The position numbers and the translations under genes are program-made. From contig CM072811.1 of NCBI GenBank assembly GCA_037013495.1, forward strand, positions 44,957,452-45,021,451: a stretch of 64,000 bases of DNA, in the 5' to 3' direction. This stretch comes from Hippophae tibetana (Eukaryota > Streptophyta > Magnoliopsida > Rosales > Elaeagnaceae). Numbering within the stretch: position 1 is the first letter of the stretch; each line of letters begins with the position of its first letter. The notes under the pieces were generated by a model. That model had not been told where the DNA came from, searched no databases, and saw only the letters and a program-made list of their open reading frames with translations. This document shows, piece by piece, positions 24,015-36,327 of this stretch.

Positions 24015-26216
24015 GGTTTTATGGAACGTGTACTAAGTGCTCCTATTCATTCTTGCTGAATATAAGGATGTCATTAAAATAGACAATCACAAATTTCCCA
24101 ATGAAAGGACTTGTCTCATCTATCTCATAAACAAACTAGAGGAATTACATAATTCAAAAGGTAGTATTTTTCATTCATACAGATCTTCCATTGTTTTAAA
24201 GGTTTCTTTTCACTCATCTCCTAAATGGATTCTAATCCAATGATACCCATTTCTTATGTCTAATTAAGAAAAAAAAAATGTGATCCCACTATCTTGTCAA
24301 GCATGTCTTCAACTCTTGGAATGGGGAAATAATATTTGACAATGATCTTATTGATAGTCTCATTGTCTATTCACATCTTGGGACCTCTATCCTTCTTGGA
24401 ACTATAAAAGCTAGCATTACACAAGAGTTAAGGCTCTCTTTAACTTGTTTCCTTCCCAGTAGATCTTCCATGATGGTTTGAAGTTCATTATGATCCTTTG
24501 GACTTATCCTATGATGGGGTAAATTAGGAAGTTTAGACCCATACGTAAAATCTATCTTACATCGTATGCTTCATAAGGGAGGCAACCCTATTGTCAATAC
24601 TTCTAGGGTAATATCATTGAATTCTTCTAGCAATGAATTCAAAAAAGGGTTGTTTTTAGAATTATTAGGATGACTTTCTTTTAGAACCAACATGAATACT
24701 ATAGAATTCCTTTTAGGTTTTGTTTGTTGGGCATTAGTATTATTTTCTTATTTTTCACATAAAGTCATAGGTATTCTTTTTATCCTTATGAATGGTATCC
24801 TTGTCAAGTTGTTAAGGTCTTTCCAACAAAATATGGTAAGTATCCATCTCAATAATGTCATGATCTACTTCATTTTTGTACTATTTTTCATTGAAAAGAG
24901 AAATGATGCAAATTTCAGTCACTCTAGTCTGATAACCCTTTTTAATTCATCCCAACTTGTAAGGTTTAGGATATTTGTGTGTGCCCAAATCCATTACATT
25001 CACTAAGACCTTAGACACTGCATTTTAACTACTACCTCTATCCACGATAACATTACAAACCTTCTTATTAATAGTGCATCTTGTCCTGAACAAAGCATGC
25101 TGACAAATTTCCTCAAAGGACATTCACTAGACTTATGCCTATATTTATTACATTTAAAGCATTTTTTCATTGTAGATCTGGAATAAGGGTTGGGTTTTGG
25201 ATTTATAATAGGTTGCTTGTTGGAATTTTTGGGATAGTTGGCAGAATTAAGGGTAGATTACAGGGTGATTAGGTTGTATTTGTATTGGAAGGATAAAGTA
25301 GTTTTTCTAAGTTTATTTGGGATCTATTTCTTGTATTAATATAGATGATCTAGTGAATTGATTTTCATATATGGTAACAAGTGTAATAGCTTTTGAAAAA
25401 TTGGAAATGTTTCTCACATCCACAAAACTTCTTATTGGTTCATGCAAACCAGTGATATACCTCATTACCTCCTAAGATTTACTCATTTAAGTCATTACGA
25501 GCTCGTAATTCTTGAAATTCATCAATGTAGGTAGTCACACTCTTCAAGCCTTGTTGACAATAGTGATATTGTTTAAACAGAATCTACTGGTAATCAGATG
25601 GTAGAAACTGATCATACATAAGTCATTTCATCCAACTCCACGACCAGATAGAAAGTTCACCATGCCTTTTCCTAAAAGATTGAACGCAATCCCACAATGC
25701 ACTTACATCTCTCTTTAACTTATATATCACCATTTTGACTTGTTTATCATCAAAAAATTTCATATATTCTAGGAAATTATCAATTTCCATAACCCAATTT
25801 GAAAATTCCCCAATATTAACTTGGCTAGCGTATAAGAGTATCTCATTTTTAGTTATGAAACTTTGATAATCATTAAGATATGGTCGACGATAAGTGGATA
25901 GATGGGATTGTCGTTCAGATTCTTCAAATGGGTGATTACCTAGGCCATTTTAGGTTCAAAAATTTGGGAAATTACTGGGATGAGATCGACAAATTGGGGG
26001 TAGTTGGGGTTGAGAGTCAGATTCTTCAAATGGAAGGTTATCAAGCTCTGGTTGATGTGAAACGTAGACTCAAAAATGAGTCTCGTTCTTCTAATCTTAT
26101 TTATGTAAATACGTTATAAAAGCTTTTGTAATAGGCTCTTTGTTCATGTTACGCTAACCAGTATTGACTTTCTTTGCCATCTGAGTTCAGAAAAATCCAA
26201 AAACTCTGATATCAAA
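24015..26216 (-). pseudogene. Ty3/gypsy gag-RT remnant
   Basis: Minus-strand retrotransposon fossil abutting the pararetrovirus in opposite orientation. From its 5' end (right): a PBS-like CTCTGATATCA at 26204-26214 (10 of 11 to the complement of TGGTATCAGAG); Gag-like peptides at about 25400-25870 (a VKMVIYKLKRDVSALWD-type block, then an FLPSDYQ-type motif); a CCHC knuckle CFKCNKYRHKSSEC at 25120-25161; a degraded middle; and RT at about 24015-24440 with INKIIVKYYFPIPRVEDML, GLYEWK-like and FMRLM-like motifs. The catalytic box reads YFND (24070-24081), so the first Asp is changed to Asn. Many stops. The 5' LTR should start near 26217, but I cannot find its partner. No integrase is visible, so the element is truncated. 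Confidence 0.82.
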
Positions 26217-27290
26217 ATTTATGTACGAGTCTTTTAAGCACTAAGATGAACATAACTTAGGCTAAGAAACTATGCTACTATGGACTAAACCAGTTTATCA
26301 ATATTCGAAAGGAAAATAGAATTCACAAAGAATTCGTTACAAAGAGACGATGACAAGAAGTGATAACCTCTCACACAAGAGTCTCATATAGCTAAAAGGT
26401 AAGAAAAAGTAGTTAATCAAAACTACACAATTTTGGTATGATAAAGGAAATAAAACATAAATAAACTATAAAGCAATAAACAACAATATAATATATATAA
26501 TTTGAAATAAGTTTCAAATAATGGGACATAATATCAAACCAAGATATGTATTTAATAAAAAATAGCATGTCATTGTTTTATAATTGTAATATGATTGTGA
26601 TATATAATAGAATATTTCTTTGTATGTCTTTCTTTTTTTTGTTCAATTTTATAAGAAATTGTATGAAGATGATTTAAGGATACCATCAACGGGGTAAAAT
26701 TTTGGATGGTTATAGAATCTTTGGATTCAATGATAAAAAATTCAATAGTATTTTTATCAACAACCAAAAAAGAAGCAATAATAATTTTTTTTTCCTTTTA
26801 TTTCATTTTATATAAATATATTGTTAATTTGAAAACTAAACTTGTAACCAAATAAACAATAGCATTCATACAGATTTGTCAAATTTTAATTAAAAACACT
26901 TATAATACAAAAACAGTTATAGTTGCTTGTATGATAAATTTAATTTGATAAAAAGAAGATTCTTGCATAACCTCGTTAGGTTCGTTTAAATAACAATTTG
27001 GCCTCCTCAATTTTGTTTTATTGTTAGATTTTACTCATTTTCTATGTTGTGTAAACTTTTAAAAGACAATTAAAATGTCTTAGAAACATTTAATTTATTC
27101 CTTATAGACATTTAAATGCTTTTTTATAAAATATGGGGCAAAATATATTAAAGCTAACATTTTTTTAAAAATAACATAAAATTTTATTCAAAATATCACA
27201 CCAATCAATTACAACTCATCATGTCCACACCTAAACACAGAAAGCAAATTCATGCACTAATGAAATAGAGTTCACTATCCCCACGTGCCT
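26217..27290. other. Possible gypsy 5' LTR, then AT-rich intergenic
   Basis: About 26217-26560 is where the 5' LTR of the minus-strand gypsy remnant would lie, judged from the PBS-like site. No second copy is seen to confirm it. The rest is AT-rich with no recognisable gene. The 65-codon minus frame at 26570-26767 has no family features. Confidence 0.35.
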
Positions 27291-29460
27291 CTTATACTAC
27301 TTGACAAGCAAGTCAACTATAAAGTTACATTTTAAACATACCCATTGTACCTTACACCACAATGAAAAGAAAGTTATGTTTTTAATAAATCCATCAATCA
27401 GATAATCCAAAAACCAATAAACCATCACATATTTGCCAACTATCCAATTAGACATAATGCTACAATCAGTCTCAATAACCACCCTAATACAATCATTCAT
27501 CAAACTCATTTAAACAGTAGCATCAATAGGTAAAATCTCTATTAATGACAATGAATTGGGTCGGATCTAAACAATGAATTAGGTCGATGAACAGTATCGT
27601 GACAAATTTAATAATTGCACTAAATTTAATGTTTTGAACCCTAAATATAATTCCTAACAATCACATTAATTGCACCACAATCATCCATAGCATAAAAGGA
27701 GGCATCACAATTTACCTTAATATGCCCTATAAGAAGTACACACCAATGCATCACACTTGCTTTACCATTCCAAGCCTCTAGCATATTATTACACCTAGAG
27801 CCATCATGAATACCACAAAACTATGAAACACTTCTTTTAGCAACCCTAACCAGCTTAATTGCATCAGAAGACTGATGCTCAAACACAACTATTACGAGCC
27901 ATCTATATTTGCCAACAAAACATACATCAACTAAGAACGAACACATGAATGATTATATTAATAATCATAACAAATTCGCATCAATTATGGGTATATTTAG
28001 ATAAAATTGTCGTTTATGAGCACATAAAGTTTTCCCAATGTTTAACCAATATTATTAATTGTTAACATTTATTTAAAAATATATTTAGTTTAAAAAATTA
28101 AATATTAATATAATTCCTACTCTTATATATTATTTAAAATATTTAAATTAATTTTCATCTTTTAAATATTTAACACATGTTTTTAAGTAAAATAAAAAGT
28201 ATAAAAGTAAGAATAAATAAAATAAAATTTAATTATTTGATATATTGTGTGTTTTATTATTAAAAATATATTTTTTTATGTAATTATATGTATATAAAAA
28301 AGAATATTAAGTATAGTTTTGATATTACAACAATCATCTTCTTTTCAGTTTTATCGATTATAATAATTTTTGTAGAAAAATCATCTAATTTTACAAATAA
28401 TCATAATTTCAATTATTAAAATACATATCCCTAACATCAATAAATTCATCATCTCCATGTTCGCCAACCTCCAACAACCTCTTATACAACCATTTCCCAA
28501 AATTAGACACCCCAGAAGCATCCATCCCTACAAACGAACCAACCTCCGTACATGTTGAACCCAAAAATAACATATGTTTCACAGTCTCCTCATGAGTAGT
28601 ACATATATGACACAATGTATCAGTTTGGATTCTTCTACACATCAAACTAGACCATGTAGCCACAAAATTATTCACTTCCTTCCACAAAAAACACCCTTAC
28701 CTTATTAGGTACTGGCAACCTCCAAATCATGATCCAAAGCTTAGAAGGTACTTACCTCGAGCTAGATGCACCATTACCACCAACCCCACTCTTGTGCTCA
28801 TGCAACACGTGATGACATGTCCTCACAGTAAAGTATAGTAAATTTCTATTTCTTAGTATGAGGCCAGAACAAACTATCCACTTTTTTTTATTAAGCTTTG
28901 GAAAAGACAACTTTCCTGGCAATCCATGGTGAAAGAAACTCCCTCACCTTACCCATATTCCATCCATTCCCATTCACATCAATTAAATAAGCTCTCCATC
29001 CCACATCCTCCACAATAACAAAATACAACCCTTTGAGCACCCTAACACACAGAATTAGGCTTTTCTAAAGTACTCCAAGCCTTCTTAGCTAAAAGTGCTA
29101 AACTAAAACTCCAAATGCTTAAAACCCAACCCACCAGCCATTTTACTCTTAGCAGCCTTATTCATTGAGCCCCAAGTAATACACCACCCTCCTTTCCTCC
29201 AATAGACCACTAAAACCTAATCATAGCAGTCATAAGACTTCTACAAACATCCTTTGGCAATTTGAATATAGTCATAACATATGCAGGAAGGGTCTGTGCT
29301 ACAGATTTCAAAAGCCTCTCTTATACAACCAATAGAGAGAAGTCTTGATCGCCAAGCAGAGGACTTAATTCCTAACCTTTTCTTCAACAACCCATATATG
29401 ATGAACAAGGTGACAAGGGATCCCTTTGTTTCAATCCTTTACTAGGTGAAAGTATTCAGA
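27290..29460 (-). pseudogene. LINE (L1-type) 3' fragment: RT end, zf-RVT, RNase H
   Basis: Minus-strand fragment of a plant non-LTR retrotransposon. From right to left: RT motif GLKQRDPLSP at 29412-29441 (family form GLRQGDPLSP); the thumb/connection motif LLKSVAQTLPAYVM at about 29280-29340; FWW and LALLAKKAW at about 29090-29210; a zinc-binding RT-associated domain at about 28409-28687 with LCHICTTHEETVKHMLF; and an RNase H-like segment at 27297-27509 with VVIETDCSIM and a final NFIVDLLVK. Stops and frameshifts are frequent, and the endonuclease and most of the RT are missing. This is the normal state of an old 5'-truncated LINE. No target-site duplication or poly(A) tail was identified. 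Confidence 0.82.
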
Positions 29461-30223
29461 TTAACTCTTACCTCACTACTCAACTTTGTTTATCAACTAG
29501 ATCAACTACAGTAATAGAACATGACTTGCGAACCCAATTAAGCAATCAAATATTAGATCAATATCCACATCTTCCACTCTCTCACTGAATTTCATGCGCC
29601 TCAACATCAATCGAAATATTACAATGAATAAAGAATCCGATCGCAATGATTACTTAAGAAATTTAAGCTCAAACAATTAATAACGTTGATTGTGATTAAG
29701 AAATTGAGGAAGAAAGATTATATTAAAGCTAACATTGCTAGGGAGTTGATTGTTATTAATTATTCTTAAATACAAGGGGCTAGTTTGTTACTTTAGACAA
29801 ACATCAGGAGATTTTACATTTCGCCCAGACAATATATTTCTTCTTGTGGAGCTACAAGAAGATCATTAAACTATTTATAATGTAGAAGGCAATATTTCAG
29901 TTTTCTTGTGTTCAAAACTCAGCCTTAAATATTCAATCAAAATTAATAGTCAAAGCAGTTTATGCTGCCTCTATTTTTAGCAACAAAAAGGTAATTTCTT
30001 CTATATAAACTTTAGTAAAAATAAATAAAATAAAAACTTAATATCATTAGATTACAAGGACTTCAAAAATGTGAAAAAAAATGTTGAACATTAAGGAGTG
30101 CAAGAATCAATTTTGATTAATGTGGTTCTCAAATATTTTAGTCAATACAGTCGTAAAACTTGCACAGCCTACAAAATTTGGATAACCAAGTACTCCCATG
30201 AATTGTGGTTAAACACTGTCATC
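29461..30223. other. Intergenic between the LINE and the BOP1 3' end
   Basis: AT-rich. The part nearest 30223 should contain the 3' untranslated region of BOP1. No other gene is seen. Confidence 0.6.
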
Positions 30224-33200
30224 TTAATGACAATAAAGTTTAATCACCGAATCAGCACCAGCAGTGAACAGCCAGGGTTGCCTTGGATGGAACTTGCAGT
30301 CCATCACACCTGTGCAACAAAGCAACAGTTGATCATTCGACATTGGCAAAAACCACAAGACAATAGAACTAGTTTAAAAGAGCACATAACCACAAAAAAT
30401 TATTTATGCGAGAGGATGAGTACCTACACCCGAAGTGTTCTTATTAACCACCATCCATGTCAGTGGTGGTCAATTATTACCACTTATGTCACTTATAGGA
30501 GGAAAAGGGATAGAACAATTCATGTGGGTCATGTATATTTTACTTGTGTCTAATCTAGGTCCCACTTATCACCAAAACAGAGATCAAAGTGGCATACCCA
30601 TGATGGGTAGAGACAAGAAAAGTTTTCCTTACATAAAAGCATTCTACATGAGTAATAACGAAAAATGTTTCTTTTTACTATCCTTTTTTTACAAGGTAGC
30701 AAGTTTCCTGATCTTAACTCGGTTCAAAATGACCATAAAACTGTACATTCTGCCCTCACCGTAAATAATGATGACATTTAAAACATTTCACCACACATTC
30801 ACATAATACACCATTTTTGAAAACCCTTGGCAAGTGGAAATAGGTATAGTAGTTTAATGCATGTGGCTAAGGATCATAGAGACAAGATCATAGTTCAAAC
30901 CTCTCCCGTCTGAGCTTCTATGCCCTCGGAGGATTTCCAACGGAACAATCAGCGGATTCTGGTTTAGATCTGAGTATACCGTGCCATGGAAAACATAAGC
31001 AGTGCAATCATCAGAGCAGGATGCAAATAGAGGATAGGACCGATGGAAAGCAACATTAGTGATGTCTTTAGGATGACACCTGAGAATATTTTCAAAACAG
31101 CATTAGACAAAGGATACATAATAACTGGCATAAAACATGCATCTGGGACATGATATACTGAAAGATTTTGTTGATAAGAAAGATATATATTGCTATTAAA
31201 AGAACCTATTGAACTACATTATAGATGACGTCTACCTAAGAGAGAATCATAATTTTACAAAATCAGCAAAGATATTCAGGCAATTTCCTTAAAACTATCA
31301 CATACTTGAGAGTTCTGTAAGGTTTAGAAGAAAGGTCCAGGTCAAACCAACAGAGTTTTCCTTCTTTGCTTCCAACAATTAGATTGTCACCTGCAAAGGA
31401 TACAATTACCAGATTGGTAGGAGTAGGATATTAAGCACACTAATTGATAGCAAAGAGACAAAAAAAAGTTGATAAAACGAGGAATATCGACTAGAATACT
31501 AATAAATCTAAGTTGGGCTAAATACAATATAGGTCCCCCAACCTTTGAGGACTAATAAATCTTAGTCCCTATCTTTTCAATTACATGCAGTTATTTCCTA
31601 AGCATTCGAAATTGGTAACATAAGGACATTCCAATAGTCTCATTCAAGAATATGTAAACAATGCAATGGAGCTGCAAGACCATGTGACATATTTTTAAGC
31701 ATTACATGGCAGTCACATGCTAGTCTAGCAATCACAGGCACTATCTGTTCACGCAAAAGTGACAAATTGTCATTGGTGTTACCAATTTCGTATGGTTGGG
31801 GCACTAACTGTGTACAATTGAAAGGATAGGAAGCAAAGCATATCAATTCTTAAAGAGAAGGGGCCAATAAAGTATTTTAACATTGAAGTTATAGCGAAGA
31901 AAACAATATATGAAACTTACCAGCTGGATGAATAGCAATAGAAGAGATTTCCCGCAGTCCAGTCTCAAGTTTTTTGATAAGCTTGTGCTGCAACAGATCA
32001 TAAACCCGAACATCCTTCTTTGTTGAAATGAAGAAGTGGGAACGAGTAGGGTGGAAAACTGATGAAACTGGAAGTCCACGCAACTTGAATGGAAATCTCT
32101 GAGTTTGCTTGCTAGAAAGCCTGTGTATTAGAATCGATCTTGATTCTCGTAATGGACAAGTCAAGGAAAACCTTAGAAAGAACAAATTTAAATACATTGC
32201 ACCATCTTATGTCATAGTATCAGTATGTGAATACAGATGAACATGTAAATGCGGTGCATCATGGGACCTAACCCGGTTAAACATTAGATTTTCAACTATC
32301 TTAAATAAAGTCAAAGACATGTTGATTATAAAAGAGCTTGATGTCTCCTAGTTGCCATGGCTCAAAAATCCATGCTCTAGCCAGCAGATCTATCCATAAA
32401 GCAACAATGATACACTCAGATCAAAACAGTCCCAGGCAGCAAAATGGATTAAAAATTAGGGGTCACCAACCAGTAAAAAAGGGGTAATGAGAACAAAAAA
32501 TATTCACATTTTTAAAATTGAGAATATCATCTGCAATTAGATTTCCATAAAAGAAAAGAAAGGATATCTGCAGGCACCACTGTTGAGAAGTAATCTCCTT
32601 TACGATGCCACTCAACTGAAGATACAGACTGCAAGAACCAATCGAATCAAACAATAAACATTTCACAGAAAGGCATTCATGTAACAACTGGGGGGAGAAG
32701 TATTTACCTTGAAATGTGTCAACCTTACACCTCCATGTTTATCATCCTGAAGCCAGCTTACAATGGATGCAATCTCACCTATTTGATGCAAAATATATCT
32801 TGAACTCTTGAAGTCTAATGTTAAGCATTTTATCTAGGCTACAGAGAAAGCAATAGCTGTATTATACTGACCAGAGTCATCTTGTGACGTAGGTTTCTTG
32901 ACATGAAGAAGTTCATTAATTTCTTCATGTTTTTCATTCCCAAAAGCAGCATTCAATAGAATTATATCCTGTCCCCTGCAATAATTAATTACTATTCAAG
33001 CTAACTTCCAGACCATCTTTTTTATGGGTATCAACACATTACATTTGTGTTTCTTACAGAATAAAGGTAAGGGACCACATAGTCAAGAAAATGAAACAAG
33101 CCTTACATAGAGACAGCCAGTATGGGAAGCTCACGCACAGGATTCCATGCTACACACTTAACAGATTCACCAAACTCCCAGACTCTAAGACATCTACCAG

Positions 33201-36200
33201 TTTCAACCTCCCAAATACGCACAGTTCCATCCATTGAACCTATCCAGACCACAATGACATCAAACCATTTAATAGAAAATTTTATCTTTCCTCAGTAAAA
33301 ATGCAACGATATTTTTACTAAAAATAAACAGCTGTAAAATTCTATATGTTTACAGACCAGATGCAATCCACTGCCCTGAAGCTTCGACCGAGACTGACAT
33401 AACTGCACCGGTATGACCTTTGTACTCCAGATAACATGTTACAGGATATGGCCTGAGGTCCTTTCGACTTGGTAGCTTGGGTTTCAAGGACTCAGGATCA
33501 ATGTTTATCTGTAAAATAAAAAAATAAAAAAAAAACATAATAAACCTAAAATATTTTAGAACTATACAGTAAAATTCAAAATGATGCTGCAAAAGCTTAA
33601 AATAACAATGCAATAGCATCAGGAAAACTCATATAATTCTGAAATTTTCACTTACTCGTTTTTTCCGAACTCTAGGGCACAAGTAAAGATCCAAACATCT
33701 TTCAAAGGATTCCCTAACAGCATTCTCATATGCAGGGATGCTTCTCATAGATGTGAATCTTTAAAAAAGAAAAAAAAAACGATTAGGTTGTTACATTTAC
33801 AAGTTTCCAACAAGAATTAAATGAATATCATGAGATATAATACCTTTTTGGTATAAACTTGGGGCGGTCTTCATCAAACATTAACTGATATTTATTGATC
33901 TCTTCTTGTGTCGGGATATATTCTAAAGAGGGATTGTAGGATTCCTCATGCCCTGACAGAAATATTTAAACTATAATTTTGGCCAAAATTATCTCAGCTA
34001 AAAAGAGATTTGCTAACAAGTTGGCAATACCTGGCAGTTTTGGCTTTGGTGCAGGAATGTAAGCTAAATGCTTAGATTTTTCAGTTGATTCTGAGTCATC
34101 TCCCCATAAGTGATAAACAGGTGGTTCTTCTTTAGGCTTGTCAAATTTAATATCACCCCTACGTATAGCTCGAACGATCTTCAGAACCTGTAGATACACA
34201 AGAGAATAAGAGAGCATGAATCAGTTGATTTCCTGAAAAACCCATTAAATTACTAACAATACAAAGATGAAAAGACATATTTCAGCATAACAAATATTAA
34301 TTCACCAAATTTACTATTAGAAAAAAGCTGAAATAGAATAAAGTCATACCTTCTTAGCTTCCCATTTTGAAGGGATGAAACGTCTCTTAGGTTCTGGCTC
34401 ATTAGACAAAGGGTGTTTGGCATCATCCCATTTGAACCAATCAACATAAGACTGCATCCATAATGCACAAAATTCAACTATGAATAAATTATTCAGATTA
34501 CTGGTGTTTTAATGATTGATAATGAAATAGTGAGTCAATAAGAAGCATCAACAAACACCAACACACCGCATAGGGATCAAAATCAACATGTGGTGCCTTC
34601 CCTCGAAGCAATCTGCTAACCATCTTGGCCTCTTGCTTTGTAAGTTTGACTACTTCATCATTATACTCATCGAATATTTTGCGCCTGAACAAAGAAAAAT
34701 TACACTAACATCAAACATAGATATTAATAGCATAAACTCTTTTTTTGGGTAAAAAATAAAAAGGAAAATCACTAATATATTTTGCATAGCACAAAAATAG
34801 GGTAGGCAAAGACTTCCATATGACAGAAATACATCAAAAGATAAAAGAAAATGTTGAAAACTCACCAGTTTTTTGAGTCATCAGCACTAGCCAGAAAAGA
34901 TTGCAATTTGTCTTCTCTTTCTTTCTTTTTTATTTTCTTTCCTGTGACATCATAACCAATATGTTTCTCATCCTGGTACCACTTCAAAGGAACATCTCCA
35001 ACGGTATTTCGAGGAGCCACCTATTTTTGGCATACACAACAACAAAGAAGCAGCAGTTTACTGTATTCCGCAAATAATACTCTAGAGACATAGGTCATAT
35101 TTGCTACGACAGAAAAAGGTTTTCAACATACCTCATCTTCTGATGAATCACTCTCCTCAACATCAGGTCGTTCTGAGTCGTCACTTTGGTCACCATGGTC
35201 ATGGCCATTAGCCAAACTAATACCATTGTCAGCAACCACATTTCCCTGCCATGAGAAGCCATAAAAACCTATTAATCCAGAACCACAAGTATATCCAAAA
35301 TTCTCATAAAGTACCAAACAAGGAAGTGGGAAAGATATTTCTCATTTACCTACAATAGCGTAAGGAAAACCAAGGTTAGGTGAGAAAGAAATAAAACCAT
35401 GAATTTCAAATCATTAAGAAAATAGAGGCAAGTATTTTGTACCTCATTTTCAGATGAATCACTTTCTTCAGATTCTGAGCTGCTCAATAATTCACCATCC
35501 TCCGAGCCATCATTCTCGGAGAAATCCTAGAGAATAGCAGAGAATGTGAACAACCAGAATAGACCAGTCTTTGCAAAAATACAAATTCAACCAAAGTATC
35601 ATTGCACAAAACATTAAATGAATGCAAGTCTTGTGTACCTCATCTTCAGATAAGTCACTCTCTACAGATGCTGGTTCCCTCAAAGATTCAGAATCTTCTG
35701 AGCCATCATCCTCAGAAACGTCCTGTAAAAATATAACATCACATAAAATTGTTTTCAAACTCCAAATAAAGACACCAATTTGATCACACAAATTCCAAGG
35801 GGCTTATGCTCCCCACCACCCCTCCCAAAAAAAATAAAATGGTGCTGATGTGTATAACTACTAATCCCAGACTAAAAAAAATTAATAACAGAAAATGTCA
35901 CAAAGCATAGCTAATGAACTCTAAAGCATCAATGGTTCTCTTAGAATACTTTCTAACATATTCTAAAATACAGATACAAAAATATCATTTTTCCCCTATA
36001 ATTCGACATACCTCATCAGAATGAGACTCAGTCACAGGATTGAATTTCTGTTCAAATTCACTATCTGACTCAGAAGAAGATGCTGGTTCTTTCTCTTTAA
36101 CTTGTTGCTCCTGCTCGACTTGTGTGCTTTTCTGATTCCTTGTGTTCTTATTCTTCTTATTATTATCTTCTTCATTGTGCTTTTGCTTCCGTCTCGCCAT
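30224..36200 (-). CDS. BOP1: BOP1-like ribosome biogenesis protein (BOP1NT + WD40)
   Basis: Nineteen exons: 36200-36012, 35722-35639, 35526-35443, 35245-35132, 35020-34866, 34684-34567, 34451-34350, 34187-34031, 33952-33844, 33758-33656, 33508-33358, 33239-33107, 32975-32872, 32778-32708, 32628-32568, 32148-31921, 31390-31306, 31079-30901, 30309-30224. Together 2313 bases, 770 residues, close to plant BOP1. BOP1 acts in the nucleolus with Pescadillo and WDR12 (PeBoW complex) in 27S pre-rRNA processing and 60S assembly. The first 157 residues are Lys/Glu/Ser-rich with repeated acidic blocks ([21 protein letters not shown]), one per exon. The BOP1NT domain follows ([17 protein letters not shown] to about 430), then WD40 repeats ([20 protein letters not shown]) to the end ...[10 protein letters not shown]. 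The ATG at 36200 is chosen because the upstream in-frame codon is TTG. Introns are GT-AG except the AT-AC one. No breaks. Confidence 0.95.
32149..32567 (-). other. U12-type AT-AC intron of BOP1
   Basis: The intron between exons 15 and 16 has no GT-AG solution. Read on the minus strand it starts ATATCCTTTC directly after CCTGCAG, the U12 5' splice-site consensus. It ends TTCCTTGACTTGTCCATTAC: a perfect U12 branch-point element TTCCTTGAC (32168-32160), with its A 12 bases from the terminal AC. Splicing here restores the family sequence across the codon for Gly579 ([12 protein letters not shown]). It should be removed by the minor spliceosome. Confidence 0.92.
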
Positions 36201-36316
36201 AACTTCTTCGTATTTCAACCCAAAATTAGGTTTTATGATTTTATTTTGATTGATGCGAGTGGAATAATTTATGAGAAGAGCATGACAAGGGAGAAAGGAG
36301 GAACAACAAGAAGAAA

Positions 36317-36327
36317 GGGTTTAGGGT
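36317..36327 (-). promoter_or_regulatory. Telo-box upstream of BOP1
   Basis: The minus strand reads ACCCTAAACCC about 117 bases before the BOP1 ATG. This telo-box sequence is a known promoter element of plant ribosomal-protein and ribosome-biogenesis genes, usually close to the transcription start, and suggests growth-linked co-regulation. Confidence 0.6.

Noticed and set aside
30098..30553. 151-codon plus-strand frame
   Set aside because: It runs antisense to the last BOP1 exon (30309-30224) and its intron. No family features of its own.
36201..36218. Upstream start for BOP1 adding MKYEEV
   Set aside because: The codon at 36218 is TTG, not ATG; the first ATG in frame is at 36200 and has a good context (ATGGCG).
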